From CAVROP01 sp050008495 (lineage in GTDB: Bacteria; Acidobacteriota; Terriglobia; UBA7540): a stretch of DNA of 64,000 nucleotides. The stretch is from positions 1-64,000 of the forward strand of contig JBEKMN010000012.1 of the NCBI GenBank assembly GCA_050008495.1. The letters are read 5' to 3'. A program made the position numbers and the translations under genes. Positions within the stretch are counted from its first letter, which is position 1. Every line of letters starts with the position of its first letter. The notes beneath the pieces are model-generated. The model saw nothing but the letters and a program-made list of their open reading frames with translations. It did no database searches and had not been told where the DNA came from. Positions 1 to 8,324 of this stretch are shown here, piece by piece.

Positions 1-2
1 GC

Positions 3-1256
3 GCCCTGGAAATGGCCTTGGTGGAAGGCATCGCTCTGCTGCTTTGCAAGCAGGCGCGGCTGGACCGCTCGGAACTGGCCGTGCAGGTCTCGAACCTCCA
101 CCACCACGATCTGGAGCGCGACAAGCTATCCATCAAGGTGGGACACCTCAACAGCGACGCGGTGGAGCTGGAGGTGCGGGAAAAGGGCCTGCGCCGCTTC
201 CTGGACTCGCCCGGGAAGTTCGAGCAGGTGCTGGGCTTTCTGACCAGCCTTTTGGCGATGATCGACAAGAACGAATTCGGTTACGAGATGAGGGAAGCGC
301 TGATCGCTCTGTACGGAAGCGACTTCACCCTGCGGGGCGTGAAACTGGACGAGTTCCGCTACGCGCTCGCGAAGATGCCGCCGGGGGAGGCCCTCGAGAA
401 GGCCAAGAACGACATGACGGGCTGGGTGGCGGAAGAGATCGCGGACGTGGGGCGGGAATACGAGCTGTACCTGCACGAGCACGTGGAGAACACGCGGGCG
501 GCGCGCATGGCGGCGACGGCGCCCTCGCAATCCCAGTGGGCGATCATCATCCGCCAGCAGAACTCGCTCGCCCGGCAACTGGAACGCAAGATACGCTTGC
601 TGATGGAGTTGCAGCGGGAGCGGAAGAGCGAAGCGCAACTTCTGGAGAGCCTGGAAGCGTCATCCCCGCCGGATCCGAGCGACCCGCAGGACGGCGCAAC
701 GCGGGTGCAAAGCTGCCGCCCTAGAACCCGCACCCCGGCGGCTTCACACCCTTCCGCGACGGGGATGGCGCAGACCTCGTCTTGTGAGGTCTGCGATGTC
801 CCGAAGGGACAGGCTGGAACGGGCGATTCAATCCAGCCGTTCCCCGGGGAATTCGGCGCCGTCCGGCACGAGGAGCGGGCGATAACGCCAATTGCCGGCG
901 GAACGGCAGCGCTGCTCATCTGGCTCGGCGCGGTCCTCGCCGCCGCCTTCAAAAACATTAAAAATCGTGGGAACGAACTCAAAGATTTATTGCAAGGACA
1001 GGGGATAACTGAAATAGCGGCGTCAAAACGAACTCATTTTCGCGCAGAAAAAGCGGCCATCGGCGCAGAACGAAGCGGCATTTCGAGGATTGTCGGGCTC
1101 GCCGTCCCTTGGCTGGAGCGATCTTACACGATCCGGGGTAGGGCAAGCCCTAGCCCTCGAGTTGCTACAGTTCAGATGCTGTATCGCAGCCATCATTGCG
1201 CTTTGTCGGGCCACCGGCTCCCGGCTACAGTAGCGACCAGCGGAACGAGTGTATAA
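3..1256 (+). CDS. Unrecognised protein, 3' part only (start lies before the window)
   Basis: The frame is open from the window edge, so the true start is probably upstream; the first ATG is at 12. Residues up to about 220 look like real protein: mostly helical and charged, with a basic helix near residue 190-210 (LERKIRLLMELQRERK). After about base 700 the composition changes. The tail runs through an interspersed repeat (763-815) and other low-quality sequence, so the last 180 codons may be read-through after loss of the original stop. The order of a 'VEGIALLLCKQARLDR'-type helix followed by a C-terminal basic coiled helix reminds me of a family of acidobacterial and planctomycete hypothetical proteins whose N-terminus carries a GPRTPEGKARS-type motif. 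That N-terminus would be outside the window, so the assignment is tentative and no function is claimed. Confidence 0.5.
   Translation, partial: ALEMALVEGIALLLCKQARLDRSELAVQVSNLHHHDLERDKLSIKVGHLNSDAVELEVREKGLRRFLDSPGKFEQVLGFLTSLLAMIDKNEFGYEMREALIALYGSDFTLRGVKLDEFRYALAKMPPGEALEKAKNDMTGWVAEEIADVGREYELYLHEHVENTRAARMAATAPSQSQWAIIIRQQNSLARQLERKIRLLMELQRERKSEAQLLESLEASSPPDPSDPQDGATRVQSCRPRTRTPAASHPSATGMAQTSSCEVCDVPKGQAGTGDSIQPFPGEFGAVRHEERAITPIAGGTAALLIWLGAVLAAAFKNIKNRGNELKDLLQGQGITEIAASKRTHFRAEKAAIGAERSGISRIVGLAVPWLERSYTIRGRASPSPRVATVQMLYRSHHCALSGHRLPATVATSGTSV
763..815 (+). repeat. Half copy of an interspersed palindromic element
   Basis: The stretch begins GCGCAGACC, then an inverted GGTCTGCGATGTCCC segment and GAAGGGACAGG. 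It matches the reverse complement of the right halves of the two fuller elements in 47035-47206 and 47407-47580. It lies inside the 3' read-through part of the first ORF. Confidence 0.6.
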
Positions 1257-1341
1257 TGGGTGATTCCACCTTCGAACGACAACTGCATGGATAGCGCGCC
1301 CGCCAGAACGGGCTCGAAATGACCGGTAGGTTGGAGGCGAA

Positions 1342-2880
1342 ATGAAGCAAAGGGTTTTATGGACCAGGTTGCTCCTGAGTGTCGTGTTGCTCATGGCATT
1401 CGCGGTCGTATCTCGAGGGCAGGACATAGCATCGTTTGAGAAGCGCGTGACGGTGAAGGTGCTGCCGAACGGCCTGACCGTATTGGTCGTCGAGCGGCCG
1501 GAGGCTCCGGTATTTTCATTCTTCACCCACGTGGATGTGGGCGCGGACCGGGAGTATCCCGGAATCACAGGCCTGGCGCACATGTTCGAGCACATGGCCT
1601 TCAAGGGCACGGATAAGATCGGAACCACGAATTACCCCGCCGAAAAGGTGGCACTCGAAAAGGTGGAGCAGGCCTATCAGGCCTATGACCGCGAGCGGCG
1701 CAAAGAAGTGGGGCGAGACGACAAGAAGGTGGCGGACCTGGAGAAGGGTTGGAAGGACGCCATGTCGGCGGCGCAAAAGTATGTGGTGGAAAACCAGTTT
1801 GGCGAGATTGTAGAACAGAAGGGTGGCGAAGGCATGAACGCCTTCACCACCAACGAGGAGACGGCTTACCACTATTCGTTTCCGTCCAATGAATTTGAGC
1901 TCTGGGCTTATCTGGACTCGGACCGCTTTCTGCATCCGGTCTTTCGCGAGTTCTATAAAGAGCGCGACGTTGTGCACGAGGAACGGCGCCTGAGTGAAAG
2001 CCAGCCTTTCGGCCGGCTGGAGGAGCAGTTTCTCGGAGCGGCCTACATCGCACATCCCTACGGCAGGCCGGTGGTGGGCTGGCCTTCGGACCTGGAATCG
2101 TTTTCGGAAACGGACGCCGAAAACTTCTTCCGCAAGTACTACGTCCCGGCGAATATGGTGGTGACCGTGGTGGGAGACTTAAAGGCCAGCGAGGCCCTGC
2201 CCATGATGGAGAAGTATTTCGGCCAGTTGCCGGCGCGGCCCAAGCCGGAGCCGCTGCGGACTGTCGAACCGCCGCAAGTTGCGGAGCGGATCGTGATCCT
2301 GCATGAAACCTCGCAGCCGATCTTCATCGAGGGTTATCACAAACCCGGCGCACGCGACAAGGATGACGCGGTCTACGATGCGCTTCAGGACCTGATGTCG
2401 AATGGCCGCACTTCGCGCCTCTACCGCTCCCTGGTGCGGGACAAGAAGCTGGCGGTGTTCTCCGGCGGGTTCAATGGATTTCCCGGCAACAAGTATCCGA
2501 ACCTGTTCGTATTCTACGCGGTGTCCACTCCTGGCCACACGCCGGAGGAGATTCGCGACGCGATCCACTCCGAAATCGAGCGGGTGAAGAAGGAGGACAT
2601 CACGGACGAGGAACTGGCGATGATCAAGACGCGGGCCAAAGCAGACCTCGTGCGTGGGCTGGGTGACAACGAGGGCCTGGCCCAACAACTGGGAGGCGCC
2701 CAGGCGCTCTTCGGCGACTGGAGGGAAGTGTTCCGCCATGTGGATGACATTGGCAAGGTGAGCAAAGCGGACATTCGCCGCGTGGCCAACACCACGTTTG
2801 TGGAATCGAACCGTACGGTGGGCATGATTGAGTCCACGCAGCTTGCCCAGGCGGCCCCGGCGGCCGGGAAGGAAAACTAA
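1342..2880 (+). CDS. M16 family zinc peptidase, catalytic member (pitrilysin/processing-peptidase type)
   Basis: Secreted or periplasmic zinc endopeptidase of 512 aa. A signal peptide is visible at residues 1-27 (basic start, long hydrophobic stretch, then RGQD). The inverted zinc motif HxxEH is complete (H80, E83, H84 in GLAHMFEHMAFKG), and the downstream VVHEERRLSE segment is typical of M16A/B. A charged insert at roughly residues 95-155 separates the zinc motif from the rest of the catalytic domain. The start is supported by GGAGGCG seven bases upstream. The gene is followed after 2 bp by a second M16 protein lacking the zinc motif; such pairs usually act as a heterodimer with one active and one structural subunit. 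The substrate cannot be read from sequence. Confidence 0.93.
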   Translation: MKQRVLWTRLLLSVVLLMAFAVVSRGQDIASFEKRVTVKVLPNGLTVLVVERPEAPVFSFFTHVDVGADREYPGITGLAHMFEHMAFKGTDKIGTTNYPAEKVALEKVEQAYQAYDRERRKEVGRDDKKVADLEKGWKDAMSAAQKYVVENQFGEIVEQKGGEGMNAFTTNEETAYHYSFPSNEFELWAYLDSDRFLHPVFREFYKERDVVHEERRLSESQPFGRLEEQFLGAAYIAHPYGRPVVGWPSDLESFSETDAENFFRKYYVPANMVVTVVGDLKASEALPMMEKYFGQLPARPKPEPLRTVEPPQVAERIVILHETSQPIFIEGYHKPGARDKDDAVYDALQDLMSNGRTSRLYRSLVRDKKLAVFSGGFNGFPGNKYPNLFVFYAVSTPGHTPEEIRDAIHSEIERVKKEDITDEELAMIKTRAKADLVRGLGDNEGLAQQLGGAQALFGDWREVFRHVDDIGKVSKADIRRVANTTFVESNRTVGMIESTQLAQAAPAAGKEN

Positions 2881-2882
2881 CA

Positions 2883-5030
2883 ATGACGCCCAGACGCGCA
2901 ATGACTTTCGTTCTAGCTTTATTCCTCAGCTCGCTGGCCTTCGCTCCGCGGGCGGCCGCCCAGGCGACCGATTGGAAACAGATCAAAGCGCCGGCCCTGC
3001 ACGCCTTTCACCCCGAGCAGCCGCGGCGTGTGGAACTCTCGAGCGGCATGGTGATTTTCCTTCAGGAAGATCACGAATTGCCTCTCGTTCGCGGTACCGC
3101 TCAAATCCGCGGCGGATCGCGGAACGAACCTACCGACAAGGTGGGCTTGGTGGAGATTTATGGCCAGGCTTGGCGCACCGGCGGCACCAAGAGCCGGACG
3201 GGCGACCAGCTTGACGACTACCTGGAAGCACACGCGGCCAAGGTGGAGACGTTCGCCGGAGCCGATTCGACCACGGTCAGTTGGGACTGCTTGAAGGATA
3301 ACTTTGACGAGGTCTTCAAGGTTTTCGTCGAGGTTCTGCGCGAGCCGGAGTTTCGCGCGGACAAGCTGGATCTGGCAAAGAGACAACTGAATACCGAGAT
3401 CTCACGCCGCAACGACCAGCCTTTTCAAATCGCGTTCCGCGAGGCAGCCAAGCTGGTGTACGGGGCGGATTCGCCGTATGCTCGAGTGCCCGAGTACGCC
3501 ACGGTGGCGGCCGTGACGCGCGACGACCTGCTGAGCTGGCACCAAAAGTATGTGCATCCGAATAACATCATCCTGGGGGTTGAAGGCGATTTCGATTCGA
3601 GCGCCATGGAGGCCAAGCTGCGCGAGGCTTTTGATTCCTGGCCGCAGGGTCCGGCGGCGCCCAAGATTCAGGCTTCTTTCAGTGGGCCGAAGCCCGGCAT
3701 CTATTTCGTAACCAAGGACGACGTCACGGCCAGCACCGTGCAAATGGTCGGCCTGGGCACTACTCGAAACAACCCGGATTATTACGCGATCGAGGTGTTC
3801 AATCAATTCTTCGGCGGATCGTTCTCGTCGCGCCTGTTCTCCAACATCCGCTCGAAGAAAGGGCTCGCCTATGCGGTGGGCGGAGGGGTCGGGACCGAAT
3901 ATGACCACCCGGGCGTGCTGCGCCTGTTTCTGGGAACCAAGAGCGCCACGACGGCGGCGGCCATCGACGCCTTCAATGAGGAACTGGACGCACTGAAAAC
4001 TAAGCCTGCTACCCCCAAAGAGCTGACCAAAGCCAAAGACGCCATTCTGAATTCGTTTGTCTTCCGCTTCGATTCGAAGGAGAAGGTATTGCGCGAGCGG
4101 ATGGCTTACGAGTTCTACGGTTATCCGGCGGACTTCCTTGAGCGCTATCGCGCGGGAATTGCGAAGGTGACTATCGAGGATGTTTCCCGTGTGGCGGGCA
4201 AGTATGTCCACAAGGACCAGCTTGCGACCCTGGTGGTGGGCAAGGCGGCGGACTTCGATAAGCCGCTCTCCACTTATGGCACGGTCACCAACCTTGACAT
4301 CACCATTCCATCTCCACCGGGAGCGGCCAAGGCCGCCACCGCCAGCAATTCCGCGGGGCAGGCGCTGATGGCCAAAGTGGTGCAAAGCCTGGGAGGTGCG
4401 GAAAAGGTCAGATCGGTAAAGACGCTGCGTGAGAAGGGCACACTGCTCGCCAAGACTCCGCAAGGGGACATGTCGATAGAAATGGAAGAAATCACTGCTT
4501 TCCCCGACCAGATATGGCAGAAGATGCGCATGCCCATGGGCGAGATGACCATGGTTATTTCGCCTTCCGTCGCCTTCATGAAGTCTCCCATGGGGTCACA
4601 GGACTTGCCGGGTGCGCAGAAGGAAGATGGTCTGAAAGAATTAAAGCGCCATCCCATATTTGTGGCCCAGCACGCCGATGATCCCAAGTTCATCTTCGCC
4701 GCCGGAGGCACGGAGAAGATCGGCGATGTCGACGCCCAAATCCTCGACATTAATGCCGACGGCGCACAGGTTCGCTGGTATGTGGATCCCCAGACCGGGC
4801 ACATCCTTCGAACTTCCGCTCAGACGACGGGGATGGGCGGGCCGGGCGAGCAGGTCGTTGATTACTCGGAGTGGAAAGAAGTCGAGGGGATGAGCTTGCC
4901 GTTCAAGCTGAAGATCAAGCAGGGCGGCAACGACGCGGGCACGGAGGACATTCATGAACTTCAGGTCAATCCTGCCGTCGACCCGAAATTGTTCGAAAAG
5001 CCTGCGGCGGCCGCCGCAAGCGGTAATTGA
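2883..5030 (+). CDS. M16 family protein, non-catalytic partner, with C-terminal lipoprotein-carrier-like domain
   Basis: 715 aa with a signal peptide (residues 1-27, ending AAAQA). Residues about 35-480 have the two-lobed M16 fold. Recognisable segments are the early GGSRNEP strand-turn, a mid-protein 'FFGGSFSSRLFSNIRSKKGL' region and a GKYVHKDQLATLVVG end. The HxxEH zinc motif is absent: the position reads GLVEIYGQAWRTGG. It should therefore be a pseudo-peptidase subunit for the upstream gene, 2 bp away. Residues about 490-715 form an extra domain beginning QALMAKVVQSLGGAEKVRSV and ending in a two-residue-periodic strand pattern. This looks like the LolA/LolB-like fold often found in outer-membrane-lipoprotein-sorting relatives. 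Partner role and extra-domain fold are inference. Confidence 0.88.
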   Translation: MTPRRAMTFVLALFLSSLAFAPRAAAQATDWKQIKAPALHAFHPEQPRRVELSSGMVIFLQEDHELPLVRGTAQIRGGSRNEPTDKVGLVEIYGQAWRTGGTKSRTGDQLDDYLEAHAAKVETFAGADSTTVSWDCLKDNFDEVFKVFVEVLREPEFRADKLDLAKRQLNTEISRRNDQPFQIAFREAAKLVYGADSPYARVPEYATVAAVTRDDLLSWHQKYVHPNNIILGVEGDFDSSAMEAKLREAFDSWPQGPAAPKIQASFSGPKPGIYFVTKDDVTASTVQMVGLGTTRNNPDYYAIEVFNQFFGGSFSSRLFSNIRSKKGLAYAVGGGVGTEYDHPGVLRLFLGTKSATTAAAIDAFNEELDALKTKPATPKELTKAKDAILNSFVFRFDSKEKVLRERMAYEFYGYPADFLERYRAGIAKVTIEDVSRVAGKYVHKDQLATLVVGKAADFDKPLSTYGTVTNLDITIPSPPGAAKAATASNSAGQALMAKVVQSLGGAEKVRSVKTLREKGTLLAKTPQGDMSIEMEEITAFPDQIWQKMRMPMGEMTMVISPSVAFMKSPMGSQDLPGAQKEDGLKELKRHPIFVAQHADDPKFIFAAGGTEKIGDVDAQILDINADGAQVRWYVDPQTGHILRTSAQTTGMGGPGEQVVDYSEWKEVEGMSLPFKLKIKQGGNDAGTEDIHELQVNPAVDPKLFEKPAAAAASGN

Positions 5031-5033
5031 ACG

Positions 5034-5072
5034 TAGGGGCAGCCCTTGCGGCTGCCCGTTCGAGTTGCTGCG
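5034..5072 (+). repeat. GTAGGGGC-type interspersed palindrome
   Basis: Begins GTAGGGGCAGCCCTTGCGG and folds back on CTGCCC. It starts four bases after the M16 stop codon. The same family occurs near 8249, 22697 and 34534 and inside both SBBP genes, so it is an interspersed repeat. It could double as a terminator here. Confidence 0.5.
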
Positions 5073-5150
5073 TTTTGCCAGCTAGGCATCTGCGGCTCTG
5101 CCGCCCTGCCTTGCGGAAAGGCTCGGCCTTTCCGGGCCTATGCAGAGAGG

Positions 5151-6575
5151 CTAGACAGTCTCCGGCACGACGTGCGGCGCCCGGTACGTGCCCCGCAACA
5201 ACTTATTCGCCTCGTCGTCGCCGATTACCTGTTGGGTCTCCGGATCAAAATTGAGGGTGCGCCCCAGCCGGTACGAGGCATTGGCCAAGTGGATCAATGC
5301 GCAGGAGATGTACCCTTCCTCGAGGGGCGCATTCAGGTCTTCCTGCTTGCGGCTGCGCACGCAACTGATAAAGTTCTGCCAGTTGTTCCCTTCCCGCGAC
5401 CCGGTGGGCCCGCGCTCCTGCTCCTCTCCCAACCAGGTGCGGTAAGACGGGTATTCCTCGTTTGACATTGCCATATAGCCCTTCGACCCGTAGAAGAGAT
5501 CGCCGACGGAACCCTGGCCGGCCTCGGGTCGCTGGCGGGAAGAATGTCGCGGGGGCGGGCCCAGGAAGCCAGGAATGGCCACTCCGAACCCGAGCGATCC
5601 GATGCCAGCCTCCTCGTTGCTCAGCCAATGGCGCACTTCGAATTCCAGAATCTTGGGTTTGCCGCCCTCCTGACGGAATTCGAACGCCGCGTTGAGTGTG
5701 TTGGGTGTCTCCTGGTCGTCGTCAAACATGAAGTGCCCGCCCAACGCCGATGCCTTGTGCGGGAATTTGACTCCCAGTCCCCAACGGGCCACGTCAATCT
5801 GGTGTACTCCCTGATTGCCGATGTCGCCATTCCCCGTGTCCCAGAACCAGTGCCAGTTGTAGTGGAACCGGTTGCGGGTGAAGGGATGAAGCGGAGAGGG
5901 TCCTGCCCAGAGATCGTAGTTCACGCCCGCCGGAACCGGCTCGACCGGGGCGCGCCCTATGGTGTTCCGCCGGTTGAAGCATAGGCCGCGGGCGAGGTAC
6001 ACGTCGCCAATCAGCCCCTCCCGCATTTTCTGGACGCCCTCGATGACCGCGCCCGCCGAGCGGTTGTTGGTTCCGTGTTGGGCGATCCGGTTGTACTTCT
6101 TCGCAGCCAGAACCAGTTGCTTGCCTTCCCACAAGTAATGGCAGCAAGGCTTCTCGATGTAAACGTCCTTCCCCGCTTGAAGAGCCCAGATTCCGATCAA
6201 GGCGTGCCAATGGTTGGGAGTCGCAACCGAGACGGCGTCGATGGAGGAGTCTTCCAGGAGTTTGCGCACGTCAGTATAAGTCTTGGGTGTCGGCAGGCTC
6301 ATGCGGTCCATGTCCGCGAGTCGACCGCTCATGATGTTCTCATCCACGTCGCACACGGCTACGGTCTCCACGTTTGCCATGCGGGAGTATTCCTCGATGT
6401 GCTGAAAGCCCATTCCACGCAGCCCGCAGACGCCCATCCGGACGCGGTCGTTGGCGCCAAACACCCGTTGCGGCTCGGTAATAAAGCTGATTCCCGCCAG
6501 AGCCGCCGCACTGGCCCCCTTTTCGACCATTTTGTCGCTGACGTGCACCGGTTTACTGTTTGTTTCTCCTGCCAT
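5151..6575 (-). CDS. Gfo/Idh/MocA family NAD(P)-dependent oxidoreductase
   Basis: About 474 aa. The N-terminal Rossmann fold starts at RMGVCGLRGMGFQHIEEYSR, followed by VETVAVCDVD. The dinucleotide-domain signature DAVSVATPNHWHALIGIWAL...GKDVYIEKPCCHYLWEG contains the conserved EKP lysine. Further on, the GNGDIGNQGVHQIDVARWGLG segment holds the H/D pair typical of the sugar-binding domain. The N-terminal 40 residues look like a worn twin-arginine leader without the RR pair. The start is uncertain: an ATG at 6575 lies only two bases after GGTGGAGG, and a GTG at 6584 is the alternative. It probably oxidises or isomerises a sugar or inositol derivative. A second, Tat-exported family member lies at 19784. 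Confidence 0.88.
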   Translation of the reverse strand: MAGETNSKPVHVSDKMVEKGASAAALAGISFITEPQRVFGANDRVRMGVCGLRGMGFQHIEEYSRMANVETVAVCDVDENIMSGRLADMDRMSLPTPKTYTDVRKLLEDSSIDAVSVATPNHWHALIGIWALQAGKDVYIEKPCCHYLWEGKQLVLAAKKYNRIAQHGTNNRSAGAVIEGVQKMREGLIGDVYLARGLCFNRRNTIGRAPVEPVPAGVNYDLWAGPSPLHPFTRNRFHYNWHWFWDTGNGDIGNQGVHQIDVARWGLGVKFPHKASALGGHFMFDDDQETPNTLNAAFEFRQEGGKPKILEFEVRHWLSNEEAGIGSLGFGVAIPGFLGPPPRHSSRQRPEAGQGSVGDLFYGSKGYMAMSNEEYPSYRTWLGEEQERGPTGSREGNNWQNFISCVRSRKQEDLNAPLEEGYISCALIHLANASYRLGRTLNFDPETQQVIGDDEANKLLRGTYRAPHVVPETV

Positions 6576-6916
6576 TTCCTCCACCTTTCAGGTTTCGTGA
6601 ATGTAGCGGCGAGTTTACCTCGCCACCTCGCTCCCAAGGAGAGATACAAATTATGAATAAAGGCAGATGAAGTCAAGAAAGAATGTCCGCCGCCCCTCGT
6701 GTGGTGCGGGCGTCCCGCCCGCAGTCGTGGCGCGTCCCCTCGGATGGCTGCGCGTAAAGGGAGAGGGCAGTTGACCAGCAACGGGCGAGGGCGGTCGGCG
6801 CGCTCTGGGCCCTAGCCCCTAGTCCCTAGCACCTAGCCCCGAGCTTATTGACCTCTCCAGGCCAAACCGCTAGAGTTAGTGCGAACTTCTTGACCCATCT
6901 TCTTGTGAGGTAACGA
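6576..6916. other. Divergent intergenic region with a palindrome and a 7-bp repeat array
   Basis: 341 bp between divergently transcribed genes, with no convincing gene. It holds a GGTGCGGGCGTCCCGCCCGC palindrome near 6702-6723, also seen near 37150. At 6810-6844 there is a run of five 7-base units of the CCCTAGC type (ccctagc, ccctagt, ccctagc, acctagc, cccgagc). Promoters for both flanking genes should lie here, but I could not identify one with confidence. Confidence 0.6.
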
Positions 6917-8173
6917 ATGAGGATCATACGACGTGTTCTGCTTTTGTTTGCCGCCGCGCTGCTGTTGGCTGCCGCGGCGTGGTCACAAGACAAGTTTGCG
7001 CTGAAGGACGGCGACCGGGTGGTCTTTTACGGCGACAGCATCACAGACCAGCGCCTTTATACGACTTTCGCCGAGACTTACGTGGTGACTCGATTCCCGC
7101 GCCTGAAGGTCTGGTTCGTGCACTCCGGCGTGGGCGGAGACCGGGTGACGGGCGGATGGGCCGGCCCCATCGATGTGCGTCTGCCCCGCGATGTGATCGC
7201 CTACAAGCCGACCGTGATGACCATTATGCTCGGCATGAATGACGGGAACTATAGCGGCTGGAACGACGGAGTCTTTAAGACTTACTCGACAGCCTACCAG
7301 CACATCATCGACACGATGAAGCGCGCCCTGCCCGGGATCCGAATCACCGTGATCCAGCCTTCTCCCTACGACGATGTGACGCGCCCGCCCAACATCGACG
7401 ACGGGTACAATGCCGTGCTGGTTCGCTACGGCCAGTTCGTCAAGGAGTTGGGCGAGCGCGAGGGCTTGCTGGTGGCCGATCTGAACGCGCCTGTAGTAAG
7501 CATGCTCGAGAAGGCCAAGGCGGAAGATCCAGAATTGGCTAAAAACATCATCGAGGACCGAGTCCATCCTGGACCAGGCGGCCATCTCATTATGGCCGAG
7601 GCCCTGCTCGAGGCCTGGAACGCGCCTGCCACCGTGGCTGCGGTCGAGATCGACGCGGCGGCCGGACGCGTGGCGCGCGCGGACAATGCCAAAATCACCG
7701 GGCTGAAGGCAGGATCAACCCTGAGCTGGACGGAAACCGACGGCACCCTGCCCATGCCGGTGAACATGGAAGACAAAGTGGTGGCTCTCAGCGTCCGCAA
7801 CTCAGACTTCATCGCGGCGCTCGACCAGGAACCGCTCAAGGTCACCGGCCTCTCCGCGGCGCGTTACACCCTGACGATCGATGGAGAGAAGGTTGGCGGC
7901 TTTACCAAGGAACAACTCGAGGAAGGAATCAACCTAGCGACACTGCCCACGCCGATGGCCAAGCAGGCGGCGAAGGTCCACGACCTGACGCTGAAGCATA
8001 ACGACATACACTTCGCGTGCTGGCGGGACGTGCAGCTATCGCTCAAGGACTACAAACTCGCAGGCGAACCAGCGGTTGTCGAAGCTCTTGACAAACTGGA
8101 AGACCAGATCGTGCAAGTGCAGCGCGAAACTGCGACGCCGCTACGGCGGCACTATGAGTTGACGCCGGAATGA
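6917..8173 (+). CDS. Secreted SGNH/GDSL hydrolase
   Basis: 418 aa esterase/lipase-type hydrolase with a signal peptide (residues 1-24, very hydrophobic, ending AWSQD). All SGNH blocks are visible: VVFYGDSIT with S41 (block I), the glycine in HSGVGGDRV (block II), LGMNDG (block III Asn) and DRVHPGPGGH (block V Asp-His). The C-terminal 170 residues form a mainly beta extension seen in related secreted esterases. The downstream GH28-like protein and nearby sugar oxidoreductases suggest deacetylation of plant polysaccharides such as acetylated pectin; that is contextual inference. The start follows GTGAGG seven bases upstream. Confidence 0.88.
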   Translation: MRIIRRVLLLFAAALLLAAAAWSQDKFALKDGDRVVFYGDSITDQRLYTTFAETYVVTRFPRLKVWFVHSGVGGDRVTGGWAGPIDVRLPRDVIAYKPTVMTIMLGMNDGNYSGWNDGVFKTYSTAYQHIIDTMKRALPGIRITVIQPSPYDDVTRPPNIDDGYNAVLVRYGQFVKELGEREGLLVADLNAPVVSMLEKAKAEDPELAKNIIEDRVHPGPGGHLIMAEALLEAWNAPATVAAVEIDAAAGRVARADNAKITGLKAGSTLSWTETDGTLPMPVNMEDKVVALSVRNSDFIAALDQEPLKVTGLSAARYTLTIDGEKVGGFTKEQLEEGINLATLPTPMAKQAAKVHDLTLKHNDIHFACWRDVQLSLKDYKLAGEPAVVEALDKLEDQIVQVQRETATPLRRHYELTPE

Positions 8174-8248
8174 TGGAATCGGGTGATCGGGAGATCGGAT
8201 GAACAGGGACACCGCGAGAATGCGCCGGCTCCCCTCCCTTACCGGCTT

Positions 8249-8310
8249 GTAGGGGGACGGCTTGCCGTCCCCTAGTGAACGGGGTAGGGCAAGCCCTACC
8301 CCTACACGTG
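8249..8310. repeat. Pair of GTAGGG-type palindromes
   Basis: Two small fold-back units lie next to each other, TAGGGGGACGG...CCGTCCCCTA and GGGTAGGGC...GCCCTACCC, between the SGNH hydrolase and the GH28-like gene. They belong to the interspersed GTAGGG family seen elsewhere in the window. Confidence 0.55.
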
Positions 8311-8324
8311 TTTAGAGATGTGTA

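Noticed and set aside
2179..2901. 240-codon antisense frame over the catalytic M16 gene
   Set aside because: Shadow frame without recognisable protein features.
3402..4463. 353-codon open frame antisense to the second M16 gene
   Set aside because: High GC gives long shadow frames; it has no motif, no ribosome binding site and lies fully opposite a clear gene.
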